A stretch of DNA of 51,935 nucleotides from Caenispirillum bisanense (GCA_945877815.1 CAMDWJ010000008.1:1-51935), one strand, 5' to 3'. Positions 8,605-19,196 are shown, counted from the first letter of the stretch. Notes: generated by a model from the sequence alone, not told the origin. A program made the numbers and translations.

Positions 8605-9795
8605 TCATTTTGAGGCAATTTGATCGATTTGGTCGACCAGTTCCGCGATTTGAACCGACCAATCGAATTTACCCATGAATTTGGCCCCGGCTGCGCCGAT
8701 TCCTTCGCGACGGTCGCGCAATCGGCGCTCGGCGTAGGCACGTTCCAGGGCCGCCACGATTTCGTCCAGGTTGGGCTCGCCCCACCCTTCGGTTCCGCCA
8801 TAGGGCGGGTAAGGCGCGACCGGGTTCTGACGGTTCAACTCATAACAGTGGTCCGACCCAGCGATATCGGCTTGGCCGGTATTTACCGAGAGAATCGTCG
8901 GCACCCCGGCGGCCATCGCCTCCATGGCCACCAGATTGGTTCCGGGCTCGCAGCGGTTTGGAAACAGGGCCACATCGGCGCAGGCGAGATGCGCTGGCAT
9001 CGCGCGATTCGGCGCCATGTCGAGATCGAGGTAGGCGCCGGCCGGGATGCCGTTGCGCTCCAACCAAGCGTCGATCCGCAAACTGCCATCGGCGCCCGCC
9101 TCGGGTTTGCCTTCGACGTAAGTTGAGCGCGCGATGGTCGGCATGATGCCCGGCCATTGATTGCCCCAGGCGAACATCAAGAGAGCGTCGGGATGATGCG
9201 CGTGAAAAATGCGGAATGCCGCGATCACGACATCCTGTGCCTTGCGGTATTCAAGCTTGCCGCCGGAGAAGATGACGAAACGCTCGGCGAGGTTTCTGCT
9301 GCGCGGCCTCGGCTTGAACAATTCGGTATCGACACCCTGGAAGACGGTGACGACATGATCGAGTCCGCGTTCCTTGGCGATGCGGCCGTTCCACCGCGAG
9401 CCCGCCACGATCAGATCGTAGCCACGCGCGCGCGCGAGTCCGGCCTCGCTGATGGTGGTATCTTCGAAGAAGACCACCCCGACATTCGGTTTGCCGCGCG
9501 CTATCTGCTCGTCCATCGGTGGATGGAAATCGTTACGCAATGCATGCAGCACCGGAAAATCGAAATCGAGGACGCCGACCTTCTGAAGCAGTTCGTCGAG
9601 ATGGGGCTGGCGTTGCAGCACAGGATCGAGCGCCAGCATTGCTGCATCGTCTAAATCGAGGCGATGGGGTGCCAGATAGAGAACCGGATTGCGCCCCATG
9701 CGCTGCAATTGCTGTACAAGGTTGGTCGCGTAAACGCCCCAGCCGGACAGGCTCGACGGCCGCCAGCCGATCGCCAGGCTGTCGCTGCGCGCCAT
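8605..9795 (-). CDS. GT4-like glycosyltransferase (GT-B fold)
   Basis: A 396-residue protein resembling family 4 / group 1 glycosyltransferases, which transfer a sugar from a nucleotide donor. It begins [20 protein letters not shown], with the glycine-rich N-terminal acceptor loop. It carries FQGVDTELFKPRPR and FSGGKLEYRKAQDVVIAAF (the start of the nucleotide-sugar domain), and the donor-site motif RCEPGTNLVAMEAMAAGVP with its two glutamates. The acceptor and sugar cannot be told. Its ATG overlaps the acpS stop codon by one base (TGATG), so it is coupled to acpS, although this place in the pdxJ-acpS-lepB operon is normally empty. An upstream extension in the same frame only mirrors acpS and is rejected. 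Confidence 0.85.
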   Translation of the reverse strand: MARSDSLAIGWRPSSLSGWGVYATNLVQQLQRMGRNPVLYLAPHRLDLDDAAMLALDPVLQRQPHLDELLQKVGVLDFDFPVLHALRNDFHPPMDEQIARGKPNVGVVFFEDTTISEAGLARARGYDLIVAGSRWNGRIAKERGLDHVVTVFQGVDTELFKPRPRSRNLAERFVIFSGGKLEYRKAQDVVIAAFRIFHAHHPDALLMFAWGNQWPGIMPTIARSTYVEGKPEAGADGSLRIDAWLERNGIPAGAYLDLDMAPNRAMPAHLACADVALFPNRCEPGTNLVAMEAMAAGVPTILSVNTGQADIAGSDHCYELNRQNPVAPYPPYGGTEGWGEPNLDEIVAALERAYAERRLRDRREGIGAAGAKFMGKFDWSVQIAELVDQIDQIASK

Positions 9796-10202
9796 CAGGC
9801 GGAGGTGTCGGGAACCGCGGAAATGATGACCACGGCCTCGGCCATCGGATGTTCGTCGGTGAGGCTGACATCGATGACGGCGCGCATGCCGGGCGGCGTG
9901 ATGGCATCGAGGCGCGCTTTGGCGCCGCCGGTCAACGCCATCGTCGGTTTGCCGCCTTTCAAATTCACGACGCCCATGTCGCGCCAGAAGACGCCGCGCC
10001 GGAAACCGGTGCCGAGTGCCTTGGAGCAAGCCTCCTTGGCGGCGTAACGTTTGGCGTAAGACGCGGCGCGCAATTTGCGGCCTTCCGATTTCTCGCGCTC
10101 GATATCGGTAAAGATGCGGTTGAGAAAACGGTCGCCATATTTCTCCAACGTGCGTTCGATACGCGCGATGTCGATCAGGTCGTTGCCGATACCGAGAATC
10201 AT
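9795..10202 (-). CDS. acpS: Holo-[acyl-carrier-protein] synthase
   Basis: AcpS transfers 4'-phosphopantetheine from CoA to apo-ACP, which activates fatty-acid synthesis. The 135-residue protein starts [18 protein letters not shown], with the metal-binding aspartate, and has the second signature [20 protein letters not shown] with the conserved glutamate. I start at 10202, four bases after the pdxJ stop; the longer frame from 10244 would overlap pdxJ and is not family-like. Adjacent pdxJ and acpS is the usual proteobacterial order. Confidence 0.95.
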   Translation of the reverse strand: MILGIGNDLIDIARIERTLEKYGDRFLNRIFTDIEREKSEGRKLRAASYAKRYAAKEACSKALGTGFRRGVFWRDMGVVNLKGGKPTMALTGGAKARLDAITPPGMRAVIDVSLTDEHPMAEAVVIISAVPDTSA

Positions 10203-10206
10203 GCGA

Positions 10207-10962
10207 TTAGGCGGACCTTTCACCCAAGCTGGCGGCACAAGCATTGTCCATCAGCGCGCGCATGCGGCGCACTGCGCTGTCGAGCCCGCCGAAGATCGCC
10301 TCGCCGATCAGGAAATGCCCGATATTCAGCTCGGCGATCTCGGCGATCTCCGCGATCGGGCCAACGCTGTCGAATGTGAGGCCGTGCCCGGCATGGCATT
10401 CGAGGCCGAGGCGCTCGGCATGCCGCGCCGCCGTGCGAATACGTTCAAGCTCGGCGGCGAGCGTTGCGCCTTCGGCGAGGCAATAGGTGCCTGTATGCAA
10501 TTCGACCACGGGTGCCCCGATGGATTTGGCGGCGTCGAGCTGGCGGATATCGGGTTCGATGAAGAGCGAGACGCGAACGCCGCGCTTGCGCAAGGCGCTG
10601 GCGAGCGGCGCGAGACGGTCATGGCCGCCGATGGCATCGAGGCCGCCCTCGGTCGTGCGCTCCTCGCGTTTTTCGGGAACGATGCAGGCCGCGTGCGGTG
10701 CATGACGCAACGCGATCTCGAGCATCTCGTCGGTCGCGGCCATTTCGAGATTGAGCGGCAAGCTCACTTCACGGCGCAAGCGATCGATGTCGGTATCCGA
10801 GATATGCCGGCGATCCTCGCGCAAATGGGCAGTGATGCCGTCGGCCCCTGCCCTCTGCGCGGCCAAGGCGGCGCGCACGGGATCGGGATGATCGCCGCCG
10901 CGCGCATTGCGGATGGTGGCGACGTGATCGACGTTAATGCCCAAGCGAAGATATCGGCTCAT
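10207..10962 (-). CDS. pdxJ: Pyridoxine 5'-phosphate synthase
   Basis: PdxJ condenses 1-deoxyxylulose 5-phosphate with 3-amino-2-oxopropyl phosphate to make pyridoxine 5'-phosphate. The 251-residue TIM-barrel protein begins [18 protein letters not shown] and carries [39 protein letters not shown] and [10 protein letters not shown], all family landmarks for phosphate and substrate binding. Length is standard. It lies 39 bp after rsh and 4 bp before acpS, so the three genes probably share a transcript. Confidence 0.97.
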   Translation of the reverse strand: MSRYLRLGINVDHVATIRNARGGDHPDPVRAALAAQRAGADGITAHLREDRRHISDTDIDRLRREVSLPLNLEMAATDEMLEIALRHAPHAACIVPEKREERTTEGGLDAIGGHDRLAPLASALRKRGVRVSLFIEPDIRQLDAAKSIGAPVVELHTGTYCLAEGATLAAELERIRTAARHAERLGLECHAGHGLTFDSVGPIAEIAEIAELNIGHFLIGEAIFGGLDSAVRRMRALMDNACAASLGERSA

Positions 10963-11001
10963 GGAACTTCTCGCGATTTCGTCATGGCAAAAATATTGGT
11001 A

Positions 11002-13161
<2,160 letters not shown>

Positions 13162-13174
13162 GTGAAACCTCCCC

Positions 13175-13225
13175 TTCCGCAACCTGCGGAAAGAATTAAA
13201 CTACATCCTAAAAGTTAATGTAGTT
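13175..13225 (-). promoter_or_regulatory. Two inverted repeats in the rpoZ-rsh gap
   Basis: Two perfect inverted repeats occupy the 97-bp gap. The first is AACTACAT/ATGTAGTT (13199-13206 and 13218-13225). On the minus strand it is followed by a T-rich run, so it could be a weak terminator for rpoZ or an operator. The second is TTCCGCA/TGCGGAA (13175-13181 and 13185-13191) with a 3-base loop. It ends directly before the rsh Shine-Dalgarno and could affect its translation or message stability. Confidence 0.4.
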
Positions 13226-13258
13226 CGCCCGGAGGTAAAAAGAAACGACGTAAGGCTA

Positions 13259-13669
13259 TTATTCGTCGTCGGCGCCGGCGGAGTCTCCGCCATCTTCGTC
13301 GCCATCGACATCGTCTTCAAAGCGCGGCGACGAATCCGTACTGCCATCGCCAAGCAGGACGGCGGCGCTGGTCTGCGACGCGATCGCGGCGAAGTCGTCG
13401 GTCGCAGACATCAGATCGATCTCTTCTTCCTGCTCGTCGCGTTCGACATGCTTCTGAAGACCCTTGATGAGACTGTTTTCGAGCTCTTTCAGGTCCACCG
13501 TTTCGTCCGCGATTTCGCGCAGCGCCACGACGGGATTTTTGTCGTTGTCACGGTCGACGGTAAGCTCCGCGCCGGCTGCCAGGCCGCGCGAACGCTGCGC
13601 GGCGATCATCACGAGATCGAAGCGATTGGGGATCTTTTCGATGCAATCTTCGACGGTGACGCGGGCCAT
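13259..13669 (-). CDS. rpoZ: RNA polymerase omega subunit
   Basis: Omega is the small RNA polymerase subunit that aids assembly of beta-prime and takes part in ppGpp response. The 136-residue protein begins [20 protein letters not shown] and carries [19 protein letters not shown] and [15 protein letters not shown], the conserved core. The last 50 residues are strongly acidic ([19 protein letters not shown]), longer than in E. coli omega but common in alphaproteobacteria. It precedes rsh on the same strand; rpoZ next to a RelA/SpoT gene is a widely conserved pair. Confidence 0.95.
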   Translation of the reverse strand: MARVTVEDCIEKIPNRFDLVMIAAQRSRGLAAGAELTVDRDNDKNPVVALREIADETVDLKELENSLIKGLQKHVERDEQEEEIDLMSATDDFAAIASQTSAAVLLGDGSTDSSPRFEDDVDGDEDGGDSAGADDE

Positions 13670-13735
13670 GCGGCCTCTCCTCTAACGGATGCGGGATTGG
13701 AAGGCCGGGTTTATATCCCGGGAACCCGGCTGAAT

Positions 13736-14230
13736 TCAAGCTTTTAAGGCCCGAATTTCCTGATCGGGGGGCAATTGGGCGATTAAATCGGCAATCCCGG
13801 CCCCCAGGGATGGATGGCGCCAATCGGGCGCGATGTCGGCCAGGGGCATAAGCACGAAGGCGCGCAGGTGCAGTCGGGGGTGCGGAATGACAAGATCGGG
13901 CTCATTCTGGCTGAATTCGTGCCAGATCAGCACGTCGATATCGACGATCCGCGCCGCGTTGCGTAGGCTGCGCACCCGGCCCATGCTCTCCTCGACCGCT
14001 AAGCAGGCCACCAGGGCCGCATTCGGCGTCAGTTCGGTCGCAACGCCCACCACACAGTTCACGTACCACGGCTGGTCCGAGTAAGGTACCGGCGCGGTTT
14101 CATAGAACGGCGATCGGGCGAGCAATGTGAACCCGGCCTCTTGCAACCGCGCGATCGCGACGCGACAGTTCGCGACCGGCAATCCGTAGGCTGCGGAGGG
14201 CAAATTCGAGCCAATCGCGATGTAAATCAT
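13736..14230 (-). CDS. folK: 2-amino-4-hydroxy-6-hydroxymethyldihydropteridine pyrophosphokinase
   Basis: FolK moves pyrophosphate from ATP to 6-hydroxymethyl-7,8-dihydropterin in folate synthesis. The 164-residue protein begins IYIAIGSNLPS. It carries SPFYETAPVPYSDQPWYVN, the signature ARIVDIDVLIW (metal-binding aspartates) and the C-terminal box IPHPRLHLRAFVLMPLADI. The length is standard. It lies 66 bp upstream of rpoZ on the same strand; folP and folB are not nearby. Confidence 0.95.
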   Translation of the reverse strand: MIYIAIGSNLPSAAYGLPVANCRVAIARLQEAGFTLLARSPFYETAPVPYSDQPWYVNCVVGVATELTPNAALVACLAVEESMGRVRSLRNAARIVDIDVLIWHEFSQNEPDLVIPHPRLHLRAFVLMPLADIAPDWRHPSLGAGIADLIAQLPPDQEIRALKA

Positions 14231-14330
14231 GGGTTTGAGATCGTTGCTTGATTCAACGTTTAGCCTCGTTCATAGTCTATGCATCAAGACCGGCGCGCGT
14301 ACAAATGCTCGGCATCAGGGGGGTGGCTGA

Positions 14331-15002
14331 ATGAATTTCTATCCGTCCGAACGCATCGGATTGTTCATCGATGGCTCGAACCTTTACGCCGCCTCCCGGG
14401 CGCTGGGCTTCGATATCGATTATAAGCGTCTTTTGACCGTTTTCTCATTGAAAGGCTACCTGATCCGGGCCTTTTATTACACGGCTTTGGTCGAGGATCA
14501 GGAATATTCGCCGATCCGTCCCCTTGTCGATTGGCTGGACTACAACGGCTATACGATGGTGACCAAGCCCACCAAGGAATTCACCGATCCGTCCGGACGG
14601 CGCAAGATCAAGGGCAACATGGATATCGAACTCGCCATCGACATGATGGAGATGCTCGACCATCTCGACCATATCGTGCTGTTTTCGGGTGACGGCGATT
14701 TCCGCCGTTTGGTCGAGGCAGCGCAGCGCAAGGGGCGCCGGGTTTCTGTCGTCTCGACGATCCGTTCCAAGCCGTCGATGATCGCAGACGAATTACGCCG
14801 ACAAGCCGATGTCTTCATCGAGTTGAACGATCTGCGCGCCGAGATCGAGCGCCGTGGCGGTCACACCGACCATTTGGGCGAGCACGCTCCGCAGCCTCCC
14901 CATAGCGACGAATACGACGATGATGGCGATGACCAGGACCAGGACCAGGACCAGGACTATATTTCAGTACACGGCGTTCAGCGCTACGTCGGGTCTGTCT
15001 AA
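14331..15002 (+). CDS. NYN domain (LabA/DUF88-type) protein
   Basis: A 223-residue protein with an N-terminal NYN domain, a PIN-like fold expected to be a metal-dependent RNase. The acidic residues sit in IGLFIDGSNLYAASR, KGNMDIELAIDMMEML and VLFSGDGDFRRLVEAA, the three usual NYN motifs. About residues 1-175 are the domain. The tail is very acidic and ends with a DQDQDQDQD run coded by a hexanucleotide repeat. LabA/DUF88 proteins are common in alphaproteobacteria but their RNA targets are mostly unknown. It starts 100 bp from divergent folK; the UDG gene follows after 6 bp, so these are probably co-transcribed. Confidence 0.9.
   Translation: MNFYPSERIGLFIDGSNLYAASRALGFDIDYKRLLTVFSLKGYLIRAFYYTALVEDQEYSPIRPLVDWLDYNGYTMVTKPTKEFTDPSGRRKIKGNMDIELAIDMMEMLDHLDHIVLFSGDGDFRRLVEAAQRKGRRVSVVSTIRSKPSMIADELRRQADVFIELNDLRAEIERRGGHTDHLGEHAPQPPHSDEYDDDGDDQDQDQDQDYISVHGVQRYVGSV
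14931..14957 (+). repeat. Tandem hexanucleotide repeat GACCAG, 4.5 copies, in the NYN gene
   Basis: Four full GACCAG units and a trailing GAC encode alternating Asp-Gln in the acidic tail of the NYN protein. Copies look identical. Slippage in six-base steps would change tail length by two residues without breaking the frame. Confidence 0.9.
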
Positions 15003-15008
15003 TCGCCC

Positions 15009-15650
15009 ATGCCCGCCGCCGAGGTTACCCCCGGGCATGACTGCCCTGTATGTTCGCGCCTCGTAACCTTCCGCGAAAATCTCAGACAACGGGAGCCAAC
15101 ATGGCATAACGCGCCGGTTCCCTCATTCGGCGCCATCGATGCGCGTTTGCTGATCGTCGGCCTCGCGCCGGGTATGCACGGCGCAAACCGCACCGGACGA
15201 CCCTTCACCGGCGACTATGCCGGAGATCTGCTTTACGCCACCTTGCTTAAATACGGATTGGCCAAGGGCGAATATCGCGAAGATCCGAACGACGGGCTGA
15301 CCCTGATCGATTGCCGCATCACCAACGCGGTGCGTTGCCTGCCGCCTGAGAACAAGCCGGTTGGCGCCGAGGTGAAAAATTGCGGCCGCTTCTTGGTGGA
15401 CGAGATCACCTCCATGCCGAAACTGCGCGCGATCCTGGCGCTTGGCACCTTGGCCCATGGCGCGGTGCTGACCGCGCTGGGCGAGCGCCGCGCGGCCTTT
15501 GCTTTCGGCCATGCCGCCCAGCACGAACTGAGCAACGGGTTGATCTTGGCCGACAGCTATCATTGCTCGCGTTACAATACGAACACTGGGCGTCTGACCG
15601 AGGCCATGTTCCATGCCGCCTTCGTGGGGCTGTTGGCCCGCCTTGCGTAA
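15009..15650 (+). CDS. Family 5 uracil-DNA glycosylase (UDGb-type)
   Basis: A 213-residue base-excision repair enzyme of UDG family 5, which removes uracil and other deaminated bases. Motif 1 is GLAPGMHGANRTGRPFTGD, which lacks the catalytic Asn/Asp of other UDG families, as expected for family 5. The C-terminal motif is DSYHCSRYNTNTGRLT. Four cysteines (two in DCPVCSRL, then in VRCLPPENKP and KNCGRF) are placed as for a 4Fe-4S cluster. The gene starts 6 bp after the NYN gene and is followed by thrH after 57 bp. AlkC, recO and this gene make three DNA-repair genes within 12 kb. Confidence 0.93.
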   Translation: MPAAEVTPGHDCPVCSRLVTFRENLRQREPTWHNAPVPSFGAIDARLLIVGLAPGMHGANRTGRPFTGDYAGDLLYATLLKYGLAKGEYREDPNDGLTLIDCRITNAVRCLPPENKPVGAEVKNCGRFLVDEITSMPKLRAILALGTLAHGAVLTALGERRAAFAFGHAAQHELSNGLILADSYHCSRYNTNTGRLTEAMFHAAFVGLLARLA

Positions 15651-15707
15651 GGCCCCCGTCTCCGTGCTATATCCCCGCGCATCCGCATTGACCCCGGGGG
15701 TTTGAAC

Positions 15708-16322
15708 GTGATTGTCGCCTGTCTCGATCTCGAAGGCGTGCTGATACCCGAGGTTTGGATCGGCCTTGCCGAGACGACCGGCATCCCCGAACTGCGCCGC
15801 ACGACCCGCGAGGAGCCCGATTACGACAAATTGATGCGCGAGCGCATGGTCCTGCTCGACAAGCACAAGCTCGGCCTTAAGGATATCCAGGCTGTCATCG
15901 ACACGCTCGACCCGCTGGACGGTGCTCTCGAATTCCTCAATCGGCTGCGCGAGACCTATCAAGTCGTCATTCTATCCGACACATATTACGAATTCGCCGA
16001 GCCCTTCATGCGCAAGCTCGGCTGGCCGACGATCTTCTGCCATCGCCTGGAGTGCGACGCGAACGGTCGTCTCGTCGATTACAAGCTGCGGATGAAGGAC
16101 CATAAGAAAGCCGGTGTGGCGGCTTTCCGCGCGCTTAATTTCAAGACCATCGCGACCGGCGATTCCTATAACGACACTGCGATGCTCGGCGAGGCCGACT
16201 ACGGCATCCTGTTTCGCGCCCCGGACAAGGTCATCGCCGAATTCCCGCAATTCCCGGTGACGCGCACCTACGATGCGCTGTTCGATACCTTCGAACATGC
16301 GCGCCGGAGCATCGGCGGCTAG
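15708..16322 (+). CDS. thrH: ThrH: phosphoserine phosphatase / homoserine phosphotransferase
   Basis: A 204-residue HAD-superfamily enzyme. In Pseudomonas, ThrH dephosphorylates phosphoserine and can transfer the phosphate to homoserine. The match is strong end to end: CLDLEGVLIPEVW (HAD motif I with the nucleophile Asp), VVILSDTYYEFAEPFM (motif II), DHKKAGVAAF and ATGDSYNDTAMLGEADYGI (motif IV). I choose the GTG at 15708, 7 bases after a G-rich ribosome binding site; a TTG two codons earlier is possible. It probably ends a three-gene plus-strand unit. Nearby dapA is consistent with amino-acid metabolism but is not linked by transcription. Confidence 0.92.
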   Translation: MIVACLDLEGVLIPEVWIGLAETTGIPELRRTTREEPDYDKLMRERMVLLDKHKLGLKDIQAVIDTLDPLDGALEFLNRLRETYQVVILSDTYYEFAEPFMRKLGWPTIFCHRLECDANGRLVDYKLRMKDHKKAGVAAFRALNFKTIATGDSYNDTAMLGEADYGILFRAPDKVIAEFPQFPVTRTYDALFDTFEHARRSIGG

Positions 16323-16350
16323 CGCTTGCGGCGTCTTACCTGCGGAGTCT

Positions 16351-16500
16351 GTGCATTTCTAGGCATCGTGACCGAAAAATCCCGGAAATCGACCGTTTCG
16401 CTTCGCGTAAAATGCACACTCGTCTAGGCATGATATAGGCACGATCTTCGCATTTTGCGTGCATTTACTGTGCATGATCTAGGCATTTACTGTGTATTTT
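16351..16500. repeat. AT-rich non-coding stretch with short repeated motifs
   Basis: Part of an 870-bp region (16323-17191) with no intact gene. TCTAGGCAT occurs three times (16358, 16423, 16478). GCATTTACTGTG(C/T)AT occurs twice 22 bp apart (16461, 16483), and GTGCAT and its complement recur. Base composition is lower in GC than the flanks. No reading frame resembles a known protein here. It lies beside a decayed tctA gene; whether the repeats are protein-binding sites or scars of a mobile element cannot be decided. Between 16501 and 16662 nothing was recognised. Confidence 0.6.
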
Positions 16501-16662
16501 TTGGGGATCCCCGTTCCGGCGATCGATGTTGTTTCAGAAGAGAAACAAAACAAGAACATTATTGCCAAAAGTCCGCTCCGGGTCAAGAAAAATAGCTCCG
16601 ATCGATCGGTCCCAGTGGGCACAATTGTCGCGACACTTTTTCCACGCGAACGTTCGGAAATC

Positions 16663-17075
16663 CTATTCCTGGAAGGCCTGCTCTCGGGTCCTGCGGAACT
16701 GCGGCAGCACGATCATGGCAATGAGGGCCAGAGACGCTAAGAGAAGTACCATCGAAATCGGTCTTTCCACGAAGATCAATGGATCGCCTGAGGACAGCGT
16801 CATCGAACGGCGCAGGTTTTCTTCCATCAACGGGCCAAGCACGAATCCGAGAAGCATCGGCGCCGGTTCACACTCCAACTTCGAGAATACATATCCGGCG
16901 ACCGCAAAAATCGCTAAATTCCCTGGATGATCATCGCACCGACCATCACGGCCTTAACCGGGGTCGATGGGATACCAAGCGTCAACAGCGGAATGAAGGA
17001 CGTCTGGGAGCCTGCATTGTTTGCGGCTTCAGGCCCGCAACATCCTATCACTAATCCCGTCAGCCAAGACTAAGG
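16663..17075 (-). pseudogene. Decayed tctA fragment (tripartite tricarboxylate transporter large membrane subunit)
   Basis: The minus strand holds two separated blocks of TctA, the 12-TM subunit of tripartite tricarboxylate transporters. Block one (about 17075-16923) reads GPEAANNAGSQTSFIPLLTL then GIPSTPVKAVMVGAMIIQGI and ends in TAG. Block two (about 16920-16663) starts AIFAVAGYVFSKLECEPAP. It continues through MLLGFVLGPLMEENLRR and the last membrane segment to a normal stop after QAFQE. In complete TctA proteins roughly 75-80 residues separate these blocks, and about 300 residues should precede block one. So the gene has lost its 5' part and an internal piece and cannot make a transporter. 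No tctB or tctC remnant was seen. Confidence 0.88.
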
Positions 17076-17191
17076 CGGCACCGGCTTTAGCTAAGAGGAT
17101 CATTCGCGGCCGAAACGATCGAACCGGTATTTGCGGGCGCAAGGAAAAGTAGGCTTGTGCCAAACATCAATCGGTAGATTGGGTTTGAAGC

Positions 17192-17452
17192 CTAATCCTC
17201 GTCGTCGGCCTCGGTGCCGTCGGTGGTCAGGTCGAGGAGCCGGTGCAGATGCACGATGACATATTTCGTGCTGGCGCTATCGACAGTGGCGAGACTGGCA
17301 CCCTTCCAGGCTTTGAGCGCCTCGGCATAGTTCGGATAAAGGCCGACCATATGCAGGCGCTCGGGATCGGTGACGAAATCGAGTCCCTGAGGATCGGCCA
17401 CTTCGCCGCCGAAGACTAAATGAAGTAGCGGTTTGGAGGGCTTCTTCGCCAT
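17192..17452 (-). CDS. DUF4170 family protein
   Basis: An 86-residue soluble protein of the DUF4170 family, common in alphaproteobacteria and of unknown function. The family pattern is clear: LLHLVFGGEVADPQGLDF near the start, then VGLYPNYAEALKAWKGASL and the C-terminal KYVIVHLHRLLDL, followed by an acidic tail (EADDED). It lies 94 bp downstream of smpB on the same strand. No signal peptide or membrane segment is visible. Confidence 0.88.
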   Translation of the reverse strand: MAKKPSKPLLHLVFGGEVADPQGLDFVTDPERLHMVGLYPNYAEALKAWKGASLATVDSASTKYVIVHLHRLLDLTTDGTEADDED

Positions 17453-17546
17453 GGGGTACTCCTTCGATAGGAAATTCTAGTACGGTCGGCGCGTGCTACC
17501 AAGTGCGACAAACCGCACATCTGCCAAGTAGCGGCGTTACGGTCGC

Positions 17547-18020
17547 TTAGCTGTGCCGCAACAGGCGGGCTTGATCGCGTTTCCAGTCGCGTTCCTTGAT
17601 CGAATTTCGTTTCTCGTGCTGATGCTTGCCTTTGGCGAGGCCGAGTTCGACCTTGGCGAAGCCCCGCTTGTTGAAATAGATAGAGAGCGGCACGACGGTC
17701 ATGCCTTCGCGGCTGACCGCATTCACCAATTTCGCTAACTCGCGCTTACGTAGCAGCAGCTTGCGCCCGCGCCGGGGCTCGTGCTGGGTGACGCTGGCGG
17801 ACCGGTATTCGGGGATATAGGAATTGAGCAGGATCAGTTCGCCGTCGCGATCGGTCGCGTAGGATTCCTCGATGCTCGCCTGGCCCAAACGCAACGACTT
17901 CACCTCGGTGCCCTCCAGCATGATGCCGGCCTCGATGGTGCTGTCGATGAAGTAGTTGTGGCGCGCGCGACGATTGCGGGCCACCACATTGACCTCGCTG
18001 TCCGCCTGTTTGGCGTTCAT
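17547..18020 (-). CDS. smpB: SsrA-binding protein SmpB
   Basis: SmpB binds tmRNA (SsrA) and brings it to stalled ribosomes for trans-translation. The 157-residue protein carries [40 protein letters not shown] and the C-terminal basic tail [19 protein letters not shown], which acts in the decoding centre. Length is standard. It starts 10 bp after the dapA stop, a typical alphaproteobacterial pair. No tmRNA gene was recognised in the window. Confidence 0.97.
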   Translation of the reverse strand: MNAKQADSEVNVVARNRRARHNYFIDSTIEAGIMLEGTEVKSLRLGQASIEESYATDRDGELILLNSYIPEYRSASVTQHEPRRGRKLLLRKRELAKLVNAVSREGMTVVPLSIYFNKRGFAKVELGLAKGKHQHEKRNSIKERDWKRDQARLLRHS

Positions 18021-18030
18021 ATCGATCCCG

Positions 18031-18906
18031 TCAGTTCAACAGGCCGACCTGGGTCAACGCCTGACGCACACGATCCTTGCTCGCTTGCGCGATCTCTGTG
18101 ATCGGCAGCCGGGTTTCGGCATCGCATCGCCCCATCAGGCTGGCCGCGTATTTCACCGGCCCAGGGCTGGTTTCGCAAAACAGCGCTGAATGAAGCGGCA
18201 TCAGCTTGTATTGGATCTCCTGCGCTTTGAGCACGTCGCCATCCTGCCAAGCCTTGTGCATGGTCGCGCACAGGCGTGGCGCCACGTTGGAGGTGACAGA
18301 AATGCAGCCGTGCCCGCCCGCCGCGAGGAACGGGACAGCCGTACCATCCTCGCCCGACAACTGGCAGAAATCCACGCCAATGGCGTTGCGCGTCAGGATC
18401 GGGCGATTGAGATCGCTGGTCGCGTCCTTCACGCCGGCGATGTTCTTCAACTCTGCCAAGCGGGCCATCGTCGCGACCTGCATATCCACGACGCTGCGCG
18501 GCGGAATGTTGTAGATGATGATCGGGATTCCAATGGCGTCGTTGATGGCCTTGAAATGCTGGTACATGCCTTCTTGCGTCGGCTTGTTGTAATAGGGGGT
18601 CACCACAAGGACGCCGTCGGCGCCCGCCTTTTCGGCATGCTTCGCAAGCGACACGGCCTCGGCGGTGGAGTTGGAGCCGGCGCCGGCGACCACGGGAACG
18701 CGGCCTTTCGCCACGGCGATGCACATTTCGGTGACGCGCATATGCTCCTCATGGCTCAGAGTCGGCGATTCTCCGGTGGTACCGCACGGGACGAGCCCGT
18801 TGGTCCCCTCGGCGATCTGCCACTCGACCAGGGAGCGAAAGGCGTCGGCATCGAGCGCGCCGTTCCTGAACGGCGTAATCAGGGCGGTGAAAGACCCCTC
18901 GAACAT
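18031..18906 (-). CDS. dapA: 4-hydroxy-tetrahydrodipicolinate synthase
   Basis: DapA condenses pyruvate with aspartate semialdehyde, the first committed step of lysine and diaminopimelate synthesis. The 291-residue TIM-barrel protein begins [16 protein letters not shown]. It has [14 protein letters not shown], the tyrosine in [13 protein letters not shown] and the Schiff-base lysine in [14 protein letters not shown]. The start at 18904-18906 matches the family; the open frame extends 33 codons further with unrelated sequence. It is followed by smpB after 10 bp. Confidence 0.97.
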   Translation of the reverse strand: MFEGSFTALITPFRNGALDADAFRSLVEWQIAEGTNGLVPCGTTGESPTLSHEEHMRVTEMCIAVAKGRVPVVAGAGSNSTAEAVSLAKHAEKAGADGVLVVTPYYNKPTQEGMYQHFKAINDAIGIPIIIYNIPPRSVVDMQVATMARLAELKNIAGVKDATSDLNRPILTRNAIGVDFCQLSGEDGTAVPFLAAGGHGCISVTSNVAPRLCATMHKAWQDGDVLKAQEIQYKLMPLHSALFCETSPGPVKYAASLMGRCDAETRLPITEIAQASKDRVRQALTQVGLLN

Positions 18907-19001
18907 GGCGACCTCGCTTGGGTTTGAGGGGGGCAGCATAAACCCCATGAATTTGCGCGGCAAGCTTGGCTGCGTCGAGCGCCGCGGTCCTCTGCCACTG
19001 G

Positions 19002-19196
19002 TCATCTGTAAGGCAGCTTGGTCTGTAAGGGGGCCGGGATCACGTCGTAATTGCCGGACTGACGTGCCGCAAAACGATCCGCGTCTGATTTTAGGGCGTA
19101 GACCATCGCCTGTTTTATGTTGGAGGTTAGTTTAAACCCTCCCTCAACACGCATCAGGTACTGATCGGTATCGGCGTTGCGAACGACATACTTCAT
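19002..19196 (-). CDS. Small hypothetical protein
   Basis: A possible 64-residue protein not recognised as any family. From the ATG at 19194-19196 it reads MKYVVRNADTDQYLMRVEGG and continues with a short amphipathic stretch (SNIKQAMVYALKSDADRFAA); the end is basic. It looks like a compact alpha/beta fold rather than random frame, but the ribosome binding site is weak. A longer start at 19289 would add 31 residues and face the divergent small gene. It lies 95 bp upstream of dapA on the same strand. Confidence 0.45.
   Translation of the reverse strand: MKYVVRNADTDQYLMRVEGGFKLTSNIKQAMVYALKSDADRFAARQSGNYDVIPAPLQTKLPYR

Noticed and set aside
9796-10029. N-terminal extension of the glycosyltransferase frame
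   Set aside because: It runs antiphase through acpS, is rich in Arg/His and lacks family similarity; the ATG at 9795 fits the family and couples with the acpS stop.
16492-17054. Plus-strand short frames in the thrH-DUF4170 gap
   Set aside because: They are antisense to the TctA remnant or cross the repeats and show no protein-like pattern.
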